Shown here piece by piece: positions 26,097 to 38,500 of a stretch of 64,000 bases of DNA; the stretch's first letter is position 1; each line of letters starts with the position of its first letter. The notes beneath the pieces were generated by a model. That model ran no database searches. It saw only the letters and a program-made list of their open reading frames with translations, and had not been told where the DNA came from. The position numbers were made by a program, and so were the translations under genes. The DNA is from Megalopta genalis (Eukaryota; Arthropoda; Insecta; Hymenoptera; Halictidae): positions 88,318 through 152,317 of the forward strand of contig NW_027476715.1 in the NCBI RefSeq assembly GCF_051020955.1. The letters are read 5' to 3'.

Positions 26097-27636
26097 GCCA
26101 CACTCAATGACCTACAATCTCAATTAGAGAGGTTTTGGGACATAGAGGAACTAACCCCAAGCGATACTAGGTTAATCGATGAATGCGAGGCACATTTTAG
26201 GGAAACCATAAGACGAGACACGGACGGTAGATATATCGTTAGAATACCGTTTAAATCCAACGCAAATGAATTAGGTACTTCGCGAGCGCAAGCTGAACGG
26301 CGGTTATAATCGTTAGAAAGGTGGTTAGCAAGATATCCAGAAAAAAGTCAGCAGTATACAGAATTCATGTCAGAATATGAGACGTTAGGGCATATGTCGC
26401 GCATTGTAGAAGGTACACACGAGCAATCCGCCTACTAACTTCCCCACCACGCTGTATTCAAGGAAGGCAGCACGACAACGAAGCTTCGTGTTGTGTTCGA
26501 TGGATCAGCAAAATCCTCATCAGACCTTGCATTGAACGACATCCAATTAGTGGGCCCTACAGTTCAAAGCGATTTAATTTCCATTTTAATTCGTTTTCGA
26601 TATAATCGGTACGTCCTGTCGGCCGATATTGCTAAAATGTATCGACAAATTTTAGTTCATCCAGCAGATAGGAAGTATCAAAGACTTTTGTGGCGAGCAC
26701 AGCCCCATCTCCCAGTCCAAGAGTACGAGTTAAACACAGTAACTTATGATACAGCATCCGCTCCTTTCCTAGCGACTCGTACTCTGCACGAAATTGGACT
26801 GACCTGTGCTCACACATTTCCGACGAGCAGTAAGGTTATAATCAATGATTTTTACGTAGACGATTTATTAACTGGGGCTCAAACAGAACAGGAAATAGAA
26901 ACGCTGAAAAGGGAGCTGACGCAAATTCTATCACAAGCAGGTATGGACCTTCGTAAATGGGCAAGCAATTGCCCGACAGTTACAGCAACAGACAGTACAG
27001 AGAGAAATCGCGAAATCGCCGTAGATAAAGACCCAAAAACGTTAGGCCTCTTGTGGTCACCGACGACCGACCACTTAATGTTTAGAGTAGAATCCCCACA
27101 GAACCAGCGTGTCACAAAACGTACTATTCTTTCTGAAATAGCTCAAATTTTTGACCCGTTAGGTCTAATATCCCCCATTGTAATAGTCGCAAAATTGATC
27201 CTACAACAACTATGGCAGACTCAGATAGGTTGGGATCAATCAATACCGCAGAACCTGCATAGTCAATGGCTCCAATACCGCCAAGATATTAGCAAGGTAG
27301 GAGCAATGAACATCTCGCGATGTGCAATTTCAGAGTGTTTAGATGATATAGAACTGCACGGGTTTTCAGACGCGTCCGAGAAGGCGTACGGGGCTTGTGT
27401 TTACCTGCGCTCTAGGGATCTGTCAGGTAGTTGGGTAACGCGCTTATTGTGTGCAAAGTCCAGAGTCGCACCGCTCAAAACCATTTCATTACCGAGATTA
27501 GAATTATGCGGTGCATTATTACTAGCAAATGTAGTAAGCAAAGTTAGAATAGCATTAGACACAGTAAGGTTTAAGGAATACCTGTGGACAGATTCGACGA
27601 TCACTCTCGCCTGGCTTCGAAGCTCCCCAAACAAAT
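26097..27636 (+). pseudogene. Reverse transcriptase and RNase H region, broken
   Basis: The frame is unchanged from the protease. Upstream reading (LERFWDIEELTPSD, then ERWLARYPEKS) is the usual connector, interrupted by TAA at 26307-26309 and TAA at 26436-26438. The latter falls just before LPHHAVFKEGSTTTKLRVVF, the start of the conserved polymerase. Catalytic residues are visible: D in LSADIAKMYRQI (26625) and YVDD (26853-26864). VTYDTASAPFLATR has D where relatives I recall have G. RNase H follows with SDAS (D at 27369), RLELCGALLLAN and TDS (D at 27591). The frame ends at a TGA (27636-27638) after LRSSPNK, where about 25 residues expected before the integrase linker are missing, so a deletion with frame change ended the domain. 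The enzyme would copy element RNA to DNA. Confidence 0.92.
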
Positions 27637-29364
27637 GAAGACAACCCGGCAGATTTAATTTCGCGAGGCACAAAACCAGGTACATTACAGAACACAACCA
27701 TTTGGTGGGACGGTCCCACCTGGTTACGTCAGAGCTCAAGTCTATGGCCTAGCGCGTTAGATAACCCTATCGACGTTCCGGAAGAGAAGGAAAGGAAACC
27801 GGTTATGTTGACTATATCGACTGCAGAGAGTAGCATTGTCAGGATATTTTCAACCTATACGCGATTACTCAGAAGCATAGCATACTGTCTCAGATTTGCC
27901 AAATTTATGAGAAATCGAGTTAAAAAATTAGAAGGTGACGCATCAGGTTCGCTAATAACGGGTTCATTGACAACAATAGAAATCAATGCAGCGAGAACAC
28001 GTTTGGAATTACTTGCGCAAAGGGAGGCATTTTCGACAGAGATCAGATTAGTACAAACGCAACAAGCACTTCCAAATTCCAGTGCGCTACGGTCCCTAAA
28101 TGTATTTCTGGACAATGGCGGACTACTCAGGGTGGGCGGAAGACTATCCAACGCACCCATAGACTACGATCAAAAACATCCGATCATATTGCCACCAAAG
28201 CATCCGCTAACGGATTTAATAATCAAATGCGAACATCACAGGTTAATGCATGCGGGATGTCAGGCTGTTTTAACGTCATTACAAACAAGGTATTGTTTAG
28301 TCTCAGCAAAACATAATGTAAAACGAAACATACGGAAATGTGTACGGTGCTTTAAAACAAACCCATTGAGTCAAACCTATCAGATGGGTCAATTACCTGC
28401 GTCGAGAGTCACCCCAGTGCGACGTTTTTTTACCTGTGGAGTCGATTACGCAGGCCCATCTTTTACAAAGGAAAGAACGAGAAGCAAGGTAACAGTCAAG
28501 GCATACCTATGCATTTTTGTATGTTTCGTTACGAAGGCCGTACATTTAGAATTAGCTACCGACTTGAGTACCGACGCTTTCATAAACTGTTTCCGGCGTT
28601 TTATTGCCCGACGGGGACGATGTCATTGTATCATATCCGATAACGGTACAAACTTCATTGGGGCGCGGAATGAGCTAGTTGAGCTAAATATCTTAATTAA
28701 GGACAAACAACACAACGAAAAAATTGCAAACGCACTAAGACAGGAATCCATCGAATGGCGATTAATTCCTGCGCACTCTCCACACTTTGGTGGATTGTGG
28801 GAGGGAGCGGTCAAATCTCCTAAATACCACCCCACACGCGTTATAGGAGATCAGAGGTTCACGTTCGAAGAGCTATATACGTTACTGACGCAAATAGAAT
28901 CCAGTTTAAATACACGTCCACTTTCACCATTATCCTCAGATCCCACAGATCTAAACCCTTTGACTCCTGGGCATTTTTTAATTGGTACTGCCCTTACAAC
29001 ACTGCCATCTGATGACCTACGAGATATCAAGGTCACTCGACTCAACAGATACCAGCTAATCCAGCAAATGGTCCAGCATTTCTGGCAAAGGTGGCAGCGG
29101 GAATGTATACAACAGTTACAGCAACGACACAAATGGCAGCATTCCACTACGTCGAAATTAGCCGTGGATTCCTTGGTAATCATCAAGGAGGACAATCTAC
29201 CCCCGTTACAGTGGAGCATGGGAAGAATCGTTCAGGTACACCCTGGTACAGATGGAGTGATTCGTGTCGCAACAGTCAGAACGTGAACCGGAACAATTAA
29301 ACGACCCGTGACAAAATTGTGTATAATACCTTTAGATCACTTAGAAATGTCACACGAGGTGTAG
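27637..29364 (+). pseudogene. Integrase region, longest surviving frame, one premature stop
   Basis: This is in a different frame from the polymerase, opening with EDNPADLISRGTKPG, the usual RNase H-to-integrase junction. It is open to a TGA at 29284-29286. Reading beyond that stop gives GTIKRPVTKLCIIPLDH, the normal C-terminus of the family, up to TAG at 29362-29364, so the TGA is premature by about 26 codons. Domains: H-H-C-C zinc finger (HHRLMH near 28234-28251, CVRC at 28339-28350); catalytic core with D in GVDYAGP (28444), D in SDNGTNF (28639) and E in GLWEGAVK (28801), 53 residues between the last two as in BEL/Pao; then the DUF5641-like C-terminal domain with DNLPPLQWSMGRIV. All three catalytic acids are present. 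It would insert the DNA copy into chromosomes. Confidence 0.92.
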
Positions 29365-29517
29365 CGCAACTATGTATAGTGTAAATTTCGATCATTGTAA
29401 ATATTGTAATATTCACACAGAATACGTAGATTGTAATCAAATCATAAGCTTACACTTATATGGGTTATCAAATATAGACATAGTTGAACATGCGATGCAT
29501 GTTCAAGGTGGGCGGCA
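29365..29517 (+). other. Short untranslated region between pol and right LTR
   Basis: About 150 bp of AT-rich sequence with no envelope or other recognisable frame. It contains the inverted repeat at 29484-29506 and ends in a purine-rich stretch, AAGGTGGGCGG (29505-29515), just before the right LTR. That stretch is in the right place for the polypurine tract that primes plus-strand synthesis, though it carries a T and a C. Confidence 0.65.
29484..29506. repeat. 10-bp inverted repeat upstream of the polypurine tract
   Basis: TTGAACATGC, a 3-bp GAT spacer, then GCATGTTCAA are perfect reverse complements. As RNA this would form a 10-bp hairpin with a tight loop right before the polypurine tract. 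Whether it is functional, for example in 3' end formation or primer selection, is not shown by the sequence. Confidence 0.85.
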
Positions 29518-30149
29518 TGTTCCGGCCAAGTGGCCAAGATTTATGGCAGGGGCCATGTGCTTCGGTACCCGGACGGTATGGGTCTGGCCCGGGCCGTTCC
29601 CGGGCACATGCAGCACCTTCATAACGTCTCCTGGTCCTTGATTACGGTCCAGTCAATTACGGTTGGGTCTGGCATTGTTCGGGCACGTAGGCCCATCAGC
29701 GCGGGATGTCTAGCAGGAGTTATTTTGCCACTCTCCCTCCTAACTCCCGGCCCACCGTTTTGGGGCAGTCTCACTAGATTTGGGATTGCAGTGATTGGAC
29801 CGTAATTCCTTGCCGCCCGCACTAGGTAAAGAGAAGTAGGGAGGACCGAGGTGATATTAGGCATGACTCCGATCCTCTAGGGGACAGAAAACACGGAACA
29901 GAAAGACAGAAAGCACAGAACATCAGAAAAGTACAGAACATTTTTAGAGCTTCAGAAGAGGACACCTTAGACTTTCAGACAGAACAGAACAGAAGACATA
30001 GAGAGATACGCATAACGGTTAGGTTGCGTGTTACAAATAGAGTACTAGAATTTCATTTAGTCCGACTACAGTGGGTGGTCCTTCGAGTTAGTCGGCACCA
30101 AGTGCAATATTCAGAGAATCTCCGTCATAAATCTGATGAGTCCTCAACA
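29518..30149 (+). repeat. Right (3') LTR
   Basis: 632 bp, starting TGTTCCGGCCAAGTGG and ending TCCTCAACA. It matches the left LTR except for scattered substitutions and about 55 extra bases around 29592-29655 (GC-rich, including GGCCCGGGCCG). The left copy carries two close CGGTTGGGTC repeats at this place, so a deletion there is the simpler reading, but an insertion here is possible. Confidence 0.93.
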
Positions 30150-30154
30150 GCAAG
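30150..30154. other. Target site duplication, right copy (GCAAG)
   Basis: GCAAG directly follows the right LTR and equals 23369-23373. The satellite resumes in mid-monomer with GCAAGTATTTGAAGC. Confidence 0.93.
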
Positions 30155-32729
30155 TATTTGAAGCTAAACCATTTGTTTCGCATGGATTTGAAGCTAAGCC
30201 ATCTACTTCGCATTGATTTGAAGCTGAATCATGTGTTCCGCTTGGATTTGAAGTTCACTCGTTTGTTTCGCCTGCATTTGAAGCTATATCACTTATATCG
30301 CAAGTATATGAATCTAAATAATCTGTGTCGCATGGATTTGATGCTAATCCTTCTACTTCGCATTGATTTGAAGCTGAATCATGTGTTTCGCATTGATTTG
30401 AAGATAACTCGTTTGTTTAGCATGAAGTTGAAGCTAACTCATGTATATCACAAGTATTTGAAGCTAAACCATTTGTTTCGCAAGAATTTGAAGATAAGCC
30501 TTCTGCTTCGCATTGATTTGAAGCTAACTCGTTTGTTTCGCATGCATTTGAAGCTATATCACTTATATCGCAAGTATTTGAAGCTAAACCATTCGTTTCG
30601 CATGGATTTGAATCTAAGCCATCCACTTCGCATTGATTTGAAGCAGAATCATGTGTTTCGCTTGGATTTGAAGTTCACTCGTTTGTTTCGCCTGCATTTA
30701 TAGCTATATCACTTATATCGCAAGTATATGAATCTAAATAATGTGTATCGCACGGATTTGATGCTAATCCTTCTACTTCGCATTGATTTGAAGATAAATA
30801 ATGTGTTTCGCATGGATTTGAAGATAACTCGTTCGTTTAGCATGCAGTTGAATCTATGTCACTTATGTCGCAAGTATATGAATCTAAATAATTTGTGTGG
30901 CATGGATTTGATGCCACACAAATCCATAAATCTAAGCCTTCTACTTCGCATTGATTTCAAGCTATATCAAGTGTGTCGCATGGATTTAAAGCTAATTCGA
31001 GTGTTTCGCCTGCATTTGAAGCTATGTCACTTATATTCGCAAGTATTTGAAGCTAAATCATTTGTGTCGCATTGATTTGATGCTAAGCCTACGGCTTCGC
31101 ATTGATTTGAATCTAAATCATGTGTTTCGCATGGATGTAAAGCAAACTCGTGTGTTTCGCCTGCATTCGAAATTATATCACGTATAAGCGCAAGTATTTG
31201 AAGCTAAATCATCTGTGTCGCATGGATTTGAAGCTAAGCCTTCTACTTCGCATTGATTTGAAGCTACATCATGCGTTTCGCATGAATTTGAAGCTAACTC
31301 GTGTGTTTGTCCTGCATTTGAAGCTATATCACTTATACTCGCAAGTATTTGAAGCTAAATCATTTGTGTCGCATGGATTTGATGCTAAGCCATCGGCTTC
31401 GCATTGATTTGAAACTAAATCATACGTTACGCTTGAATTTGAAGCTCACTCGTTTGTTTCGCATGCAGTTGATGCTAAATCATGTATATCACAAGTATTT
31501 TAAGCTGAACCATTTGATTCTCATGAATATTAAGCTAGACCATGTGTTTCGCATGAATATTAAGCTAGACCAAGTGTTTTGCATGAATTGGAAGATAAAT
31601 CATGTGTTTCACATGGATTTGAAGCTGACTCGTTTGTTTCGCCCGCATTTGAAGCTATATCACTTCTATCGCAGTGATTTGAATCTAAATCATGTATTTC
31701 GCTTGATTTGAAGCTAACTAGATTGTTTCGCATGCAGTTGAACCAATATAATGTATATCACAAGTATCTGAAACTGCACCATTTGTTTCGCATGAATATT
31801 AAGCTAAACCATGTGTTCCGCATGAATTTGAGCTAAATCATGTGTTTCGCAAGGATTTGAAGCTAACTCGTTTGTGTCGCCAGCATTTGTATCTATATCA
31901 CATATATCGCAAGAATTTGAAGCGAAATCATGTATTTCGCATGGATTTGGAGCTAAGTCTTCTATTTCGCACTGATTTGAAGCTAAATCATGTGTTTCGC
32001 ATGGATTTGAAGCTAACTAGATTGTTTCGCATGCAGTTGAACCTATATAATGTATATCACAAGTATCTGAAGCTGCACCATTTGTATCGCATGAATATTA
32101 AGCTAAACCATGTGTTCCGCATGAATTTGAGCTAAATCATGTGTTTCGCAAGGATTTGAAGCTAACTCGTTTGTGTCGCCAGCATTTGAATCTATATCAC
32201 ATATGTCGCAAGAATTTGAAGCTAAATCATTTGTTTCGCATGTATTTGGAGCTAAGTCTTCTATTTCGCACTGATTTGAAGCTAAATCATGTGTTTCGCG
32301 TGGATTTGAAGCTAACTCGTTTGTTTCGCCTGCATTTGAAGCTATATCTCTTATATTCGCAAGTATTTGAAGGTCAATCATGCGTTTCGCATGGATTTGA
32401 AGCTAAGCCTTCTACTTCTTATTGATTTGAAGCTGAATCACGTGTGTCGCATGGGTTTGAGGCTAACTCGTTTGTTCGCATGCAGTTGTAACTAAATCAT
32501 GTATAAAAGAAGTATTTGAAGCTAAACTATTTGTTTCGCATGGATTTGAAGCGAAGCCTTTTACTTCGCATTGATTTGATGCTAAATCATGTGTTTCTCT
32601 TGGATTTGAAGCTAAACCATTTGATTCGCATGGATTTGGAGCTAAGCCCTCCACTTCGCATTGATTTGAAGCTAAATCATGTGTTTCGCATGGATTTGAA
32701 GCTAACTCGTTTGTATCGCATGCAGTTGA

Positions 32730-34633
32730 TGCTAAATCATGTATATAACAAGTATGTGAAGCTGAACCATTTGTTTCGCATGGATTTGGAGCTAAGCGTT
32801 CTACTTCGCATTGATTTCAAGGCTAAATCATGTATTCGCTTGGATTTGAAGCCAACTCGTTTGATTCGCATGCAGTTGAAGCTAAATCATGTATATCACA
32901 AGTATTTGAAGCTGATCCAATTGTTCCGCGTGAATTTGAGGCTAAGCCTTCTACTGCGCATTGATTTGAAGCTAAATCATGTATTTCGCTTGGATTTGAA
33001 GCTAACTCGTTTGTTTCGCCTGCATTTGAACCAATATCACTTATATTCTCCAGTATTTGAAGATAAATCATTCGTTTCGCATGGATTTGAAGCTAAGCCT
33101 CCTCCTTCGTATTGATTTGAAGCTAAATCATGTATTCGCTTGGATTTGAAGCCAACTCGTTTGTTTCGCCTGCAGTTGAAGCTAAATCATGTATATCACA
33201 ATTATTTGAAGCTGAACCATTTGTTTCGCATGGATTTGAAGCTAAGCCTTCTACTTCGCATTTATTTTATGCTAAATCACGTGTTTCGCATTGATTTGAA
33301 AATACCTCGTTTGTTTCGTCTGCATTTTAACCAATATCACTTATATTCGCCAGTATTTGAAGATAAATCATTCGTTTCGCATGGATTTGAAGCTAAGCCT
33401 CCTACTTCGTATTGATTTGAAGCTAAATCATGTATTCGCTTGGATTTGAAGCCAACTCGTTTGATTCGCATGCAGTTGAAGCTAAATCATGTATATCACA
33501 ATTATTTGAAGCTGAACCATTTGTTTCGCATGGATTTGAAGCTAAGCCTTCTACTGCGCATTGATTTGAAGCTAAATCATGTGTTTCGCTTGGATTTGAA
33601 GCTAACTGGTTTGTTTCGCCTGCATTTGAACCTATATCACTTATATTCGCAGGTATTTGAAGCTAAACTATTGGTTTTGCATGGATTTGAAACTAATACT
33701 TCTATTTCGCATTGATTTGAAGCTGAATCATACGTTTTGCATGGATTAGAATCTAACTCGTTGGTTTGCCTGCATTTGAAGCTATAACACTGATATTCGC
33801 AAGTATTTCAAGGTCAATCATTCGTTTCGCATGGATTTGAAGCTAAGCCTTCTACTTCTCATTGATTTGAAGCTAAATCATGTGTTTCGCATGAATTTGA
33901 AGCCAGCTCGTTGGTTTCTCATGCAGTTGAAGCTAAATCATGTATATAACAAGTATGTGAAGCTAAACCATTTTATTCGCATGGATTTGAAGCTAAGCGT
34001 TCTACTTCGCATTGATTTCAAGGCTAAATCATGTATTCGCTTGGATTTGAAGCCAACTCGTTTGATTCGCATGCAGTTGAAGCTAAATCATGTATATCAC
34101 AATTATTTGAAGCTGAACCAATTGTTTCGCGTGAATTTGAAGCTAAGCCTTCTACTGCGCATTGATTTGAAGCTAAATCATGTGTTTCGCTTGGATTTGA
34201 AGCTAACTCGTTTGTTTCGCCTGCATTTGAACCAATATCACTTATATTCTCCAGTATTTGAAGATAAATCATTCGTTTCGCATGGATTTGAAGCTAAGCC
34301 TCCTCCTTCGTATTGATTTGAAGCTAAATCATGTATTCGCTTGGATTTGAAGCCAACTCGTTTGTTTCGCCTGCAGTTGAAGCTAAATCATGTATATCAC
34401 AATTATTTGAAGCTGAACCATTTGTTTCGCATGGATTTGAAGCTAAGCCTTCTACTTCGCATTTATTTTATGCTAAATCACGTGTTTCGCATTGATTTGA
34501 AAATACCTCGTTTGTTTCGTCTGCATTTTAACCAATATCACTTATATTCGCCAGTATTTGAAGATAAATCATTCGTTTCGCATGGATTTGAAGCTAAGCC
34601 TCCTACTTCGTATTGATTTGAAGCTAAATCATG
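32730..34633. repeat. 1201-bp offset duplication within family A
   Basis: About 700 bp at 32730-33432 recurs at 33931-34633 with few differences. The rare tags GTATATAACAAGTATG (32741 and 33942) and the TTTTAACCAATATCAC monomer (about 33325 and 34526) keep the same 1201-bp spacing. Part of the same block appears a third time around 38440-38770. Confidence 0.8.
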
Positions 34634-35532
34634 TGTTCGCTTGGTTTTGAAGTCAACTCGTTCGTATCGCCTGCAGTTGAAGCTAAATCATGTATATCAC
34701 AATTATTTGAAGCTGAACCATTTGTTTGGCATGGATTTGAAGCTAAGCCTTCTACATCGCATTTATTTGATGCCAAGTCACGTGTTTCGCATTGGTTTGA
34801 AGATAACTCGTTTGTTTCGCCTGCATTTGAACCAATATCACTTATATTCGCCAGTAATTGAAGATAAATCATTCGTTTCGCGTGGATTTGAAGCTATGCC
34901 ACCTACTTCGTATTGATTTGAAGCTAAATCATGTGTTTCGCTTGGATTTGTAGCTAACACGTTTGTTTCGAATGCAGTTGAATCTAAATGATGTATATCA
35001 CATATATTTGAAGCTGAACAATTGTTTCGCATGAATATTAAGCTAAACCATGTGTTTCGAATGAATTTGAAGCTAAATCATGTGTTTCGCATGGATTTGA
35101 ATCTAACTCGATTGTTTCGCCTGCATTTGAAGCTACATCATGTATATCACAAGTATGTGAAGCTAAACCATTTAATTCGCATGGATTTCAAGCTAAGCCT
35201 TCTACTTCGCATTGATTTGAAGCTAAATCATGTGTTTCGCATGAATATTAAGCTAAACCAAGTGTTTCGCATGAATTTGTAGATAAATCATGTTTTTCAC
35301 ATGGATTTGAAGCTAAATCATGTGTTTCGCATGGATTTGAAACTAAGCCTTCTACTTCTCATTGATTTGTAGCCGATTCACGTGAGTAGCATGAGTTTGA
35401 GGCTAACTCGTTTGTTTCGCATGCAGGTGAAGCTAAATCATGTATATAACAAGTATTAGAAGCTAAATCATTTGTGTCGCATGGTATTGAAGCTAAGCCT
35501 TGTACTTCGCATCGATTTGAAGCTAAATCATG

Positions 35533-38500
35533 CGTTTCGCATGGATTTGAAGCTAACTCGTTTGTTTCGCATGCAGTTGATGCTAAATCATGTATATCAC
35601 AGGTATTTGAAGCTGAACCATTTGATTCTCATGAATATTAAGCTAAACCATGTGTTTCGCATGAATATTAAGCTAAACCAAATGTTTCACATGAATTTGA
35701 AGATAAATCATGTGTTTCACATGTATTTTAATCTGATTCGTTTGTTTCGCCTGCATTTGAAGCTATATCACTTATATCGCAAGTATTTGAAGCTAAACCA
35801 TTTGTTTGGCATGGATTTGATGCTAAGCCATCTACTTCGCATGAATTTGAAGCTAAATCATGTGTTTCGCTTGGATTTGAAGCTAACTCGTTTGTTTCGC
35901 ATGCAGTTTTAGCTATATCACTTATATTCGCAAGTATTTGCTGCCAAATCATTCGGTTCGCATGGATTTGAAGCTAAGCCTTCTACTTTGCATTTATTTG
36001 AAGATAAATAATGTGTTTCGCTTGGATTTGAAGCTAACTCGTTTGTTTCGCATGCAGTTGCAGCTATATCACTTATATTCGCAAGTATTTGCTGCTAAAT
36101 CATTCGGTTCGCATGGATTTGAAGCTAAGCCTTCTACTTCGCATTGATTTGAAGATAAATCACGTGTTTCGCATGTATTTGAAGATAAATCATGTGTTTC
36201 GCTTGGATTTGAAGCTAACTCGTTTGTTTCGCATGCAGTTGAAGCTTACTCATGTATATCACAGGTATTTGAAGCTAAACCATTTGTTTCGCTAGAATTT
36301 GAAGATAAGCCTTCTGCTTCGCATTGATTTGGAGCTAAATCATGTGTTTCGCATGGATTTAAAGCTATCACGTTTCTTTCGCATGCAGTTGAAGCTAAAT
36401 CATGTATATCACTAGTATTTGAAGCTAAACCATTTGTTTCGCATCGATTCGAAAATCAGCCTTCTATATCGCATTGATTTGAAGCTAAATCAAGTGTTTC
36501 TCATGTATTTGAAGCTAACTCGTTTGTTTCGCATGGATTTGAAGCTAACTCGTTTGTTTCGCATGAATTTGAAGCTAAATCATGTATGTCACAAGTATTT
36601 GAAGCTAAACCATTTGTATCGCAAGAATTTGAAGCTAAACCATGTGATTTGCGAGAATTTGAAGCTAAATCATGTGTTTCGCTTGGATTTGAAGCTAACT
36701 CGTTTGTTTCGCATGCAGTTGAAGCTAAATCATGTATATCATAAGTATTTGAAGCTAAACCCTTTGTTTCGCATTGATTTGAAGCTAACTCGTTTGTTTC
36801 GCATGCAGTTGAAGCTATAACACTTCTATTCGCAAGTATTTGAAACTTAATCATTCCCTTCGCATGTATTTGAAGCTAAGCCTTCAACTTCGCATTGATT
36901 TGAAGCTAAATCATGTGCTTCGCTTGGATTTCAAGATAACTCGTTTGTTTCTCACGCAGCTGAAGCCAAATCATGTATACCACAAGTATTTGGAGCTAAA
37001 ACATTTGTTTCTCATGTATGTGAAGCTAAGCCTACCACTTCGCATTGATTTGATGCTAAATCATGTGTTACGCATGGATTTGATGCTAACTCGTTCGTTT
37101 CGCATGCAGTTAAAGCTTAATCATGTATAAACAAGTATTTGAAGCTAAACCATTTGTATCGCAAGGATTTGAAGCTACACCATGTGATTCGCAAGAATTT
37201 GAATCTAAGTCATGTGTTTCGCTTGGATTTGAAGCTAACTCGTTTGTTTCGCATGCAGTTGAATCTATATCACTTATGGTCGCAAGTATTTGAAGCTAAA
37301 TCATTCGTTTCGCATGGAGTTCAAGCTAAGCCTTCTACTTCGCATTGATTTGGAGATAAATAATGTGTTTCGCATGGATTTAAAGCTATCACGTTTCTTT
37401 CGCATGCAGTTGAAGCTAAATCATGTATATCACAAGTATTTGAAGCTGAACCATTTGTTTCTCATGTATGTGAATCTAAGCCTACCATTTCGCATTGATT
37501 TGAAGCTAAATCATGTGTTACGCATGGATTTGATGCGAACTCGTTCGTTTCGCATGCAGTTGAAGCTTAATCATGTATAAACAAGTATTTGAAGCTAAAC
37601 CATTTGTGTCGCAAGAATTTGAAGCTAAACCATGTGATTTGTGAGAATTTGAAGCTAAATCATGTGCTTCGCTTGGATTTCAAGATAACTCGTTTGTTTC
37701 GCATGCAGTTGAAGCTAAATCATGTATATCATAAGTATTTGATGCTAAACCATTTGTTTTGCATTGATTTGAAGCTAACTCGTTTGTTTCGCATGCAGTT
37801 GAAGCTATAACACTTCTATTCGCAAGTATTTGAAACTTAATCATTCCCTTCGCATGGATTTGAAGCTAACTCGTTTTTTTCGCCTGTATTTGAAGATAAA
37901 TCATGTATATCACAAGTATTTGTAGCTAAACCATTCGCTTCGCATGGATTTGAATCTAAGTCTTCTATTTCGCATTGATTTGAAGCTAAATCATGTGTTT
38001 CGCCTGGATTTGGAGCTAACTCGTTTGTTTCGCCTGCATTTGAATCTATATCACATATATCGCAAGAATTTGAAGCTAAATCATTTGTTTCGCATGGATT
38101 TGAATCTAAGTCTTCTACTTCGCATTGATTTGAAGCTAAATCATGTGTTTCGCATGGATTTGAAGCTAACTCGATTGTTTCGCCTGCATTTGAAGCTACA
38201 TCATGTATATCACAAGTATGTGAAGCTAAACGATTTAATTCGCATGGATTTGAAGCTAAGCCTTCTACTTCGCATTGATTTGAAGCTAAATCATGTGTTT
38301 CGCACGAATTTGAAGCCAGCTCGTTGGTTTCTCATGCAGTTGAAGCTATGTCATGTATATAACAAGTATGTGAAGCTAAGCCATTTTATTCGCATCGATT
38401 TGAAGCTAAGCGTTCTACTTCGCATTGATTTGAAGCTAAATCATGTATTCGCTTGGATTTGAAGCCAACTCGTTTGATTCGCATGCAGTTGAAGTTAAAT

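Larger units (their letters stand above)
23374..30149 (+). mobile_element. Degenerate BEL/Pao LTR retrotransposon
   Basis: A 6776-bp element lies in the plus orientation inside the satellite. It has two LTRs (23374-23950 and 29518-30149) starting TG and ending CA, a 5-bp target duplication, a primer binding site just after the left LTR, and gag, protease, reverse transcriptase, RNase H and integrase domains in that order. The family call rests on the Pao-type gag segment with three zinc knuckles, the SADIAKMY and YVDD motifs of the polymerase, and the wide D-to-E spacing of the integrase with its C-terminal domain. At least seven inactivating stops and three frame changes are visible, and the LTRs differ by roughly two to three dozen substitutions plus a length difference of about 55 bp by eye. 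It is not autonomous. No envelope-like frame lies between the end of pol and the right LTR. Confidence 0.95.

Noticed and set aside
26879..27115. Minus-strand frames inside the polymerase and integrase regions (also 27401-27739, 27855-28160, 28851-29219)
   Set aside because: They are antisense shadows of well-recognised plus-strand reverse transcriptase and integrase sequence.
29372..29641. Small plus-strand frame after pol as an envelope gene
   Set aside because: Only 89 codons, runs into the right LTR, and has no signal peptide, transmembrane segment or cleavage site.
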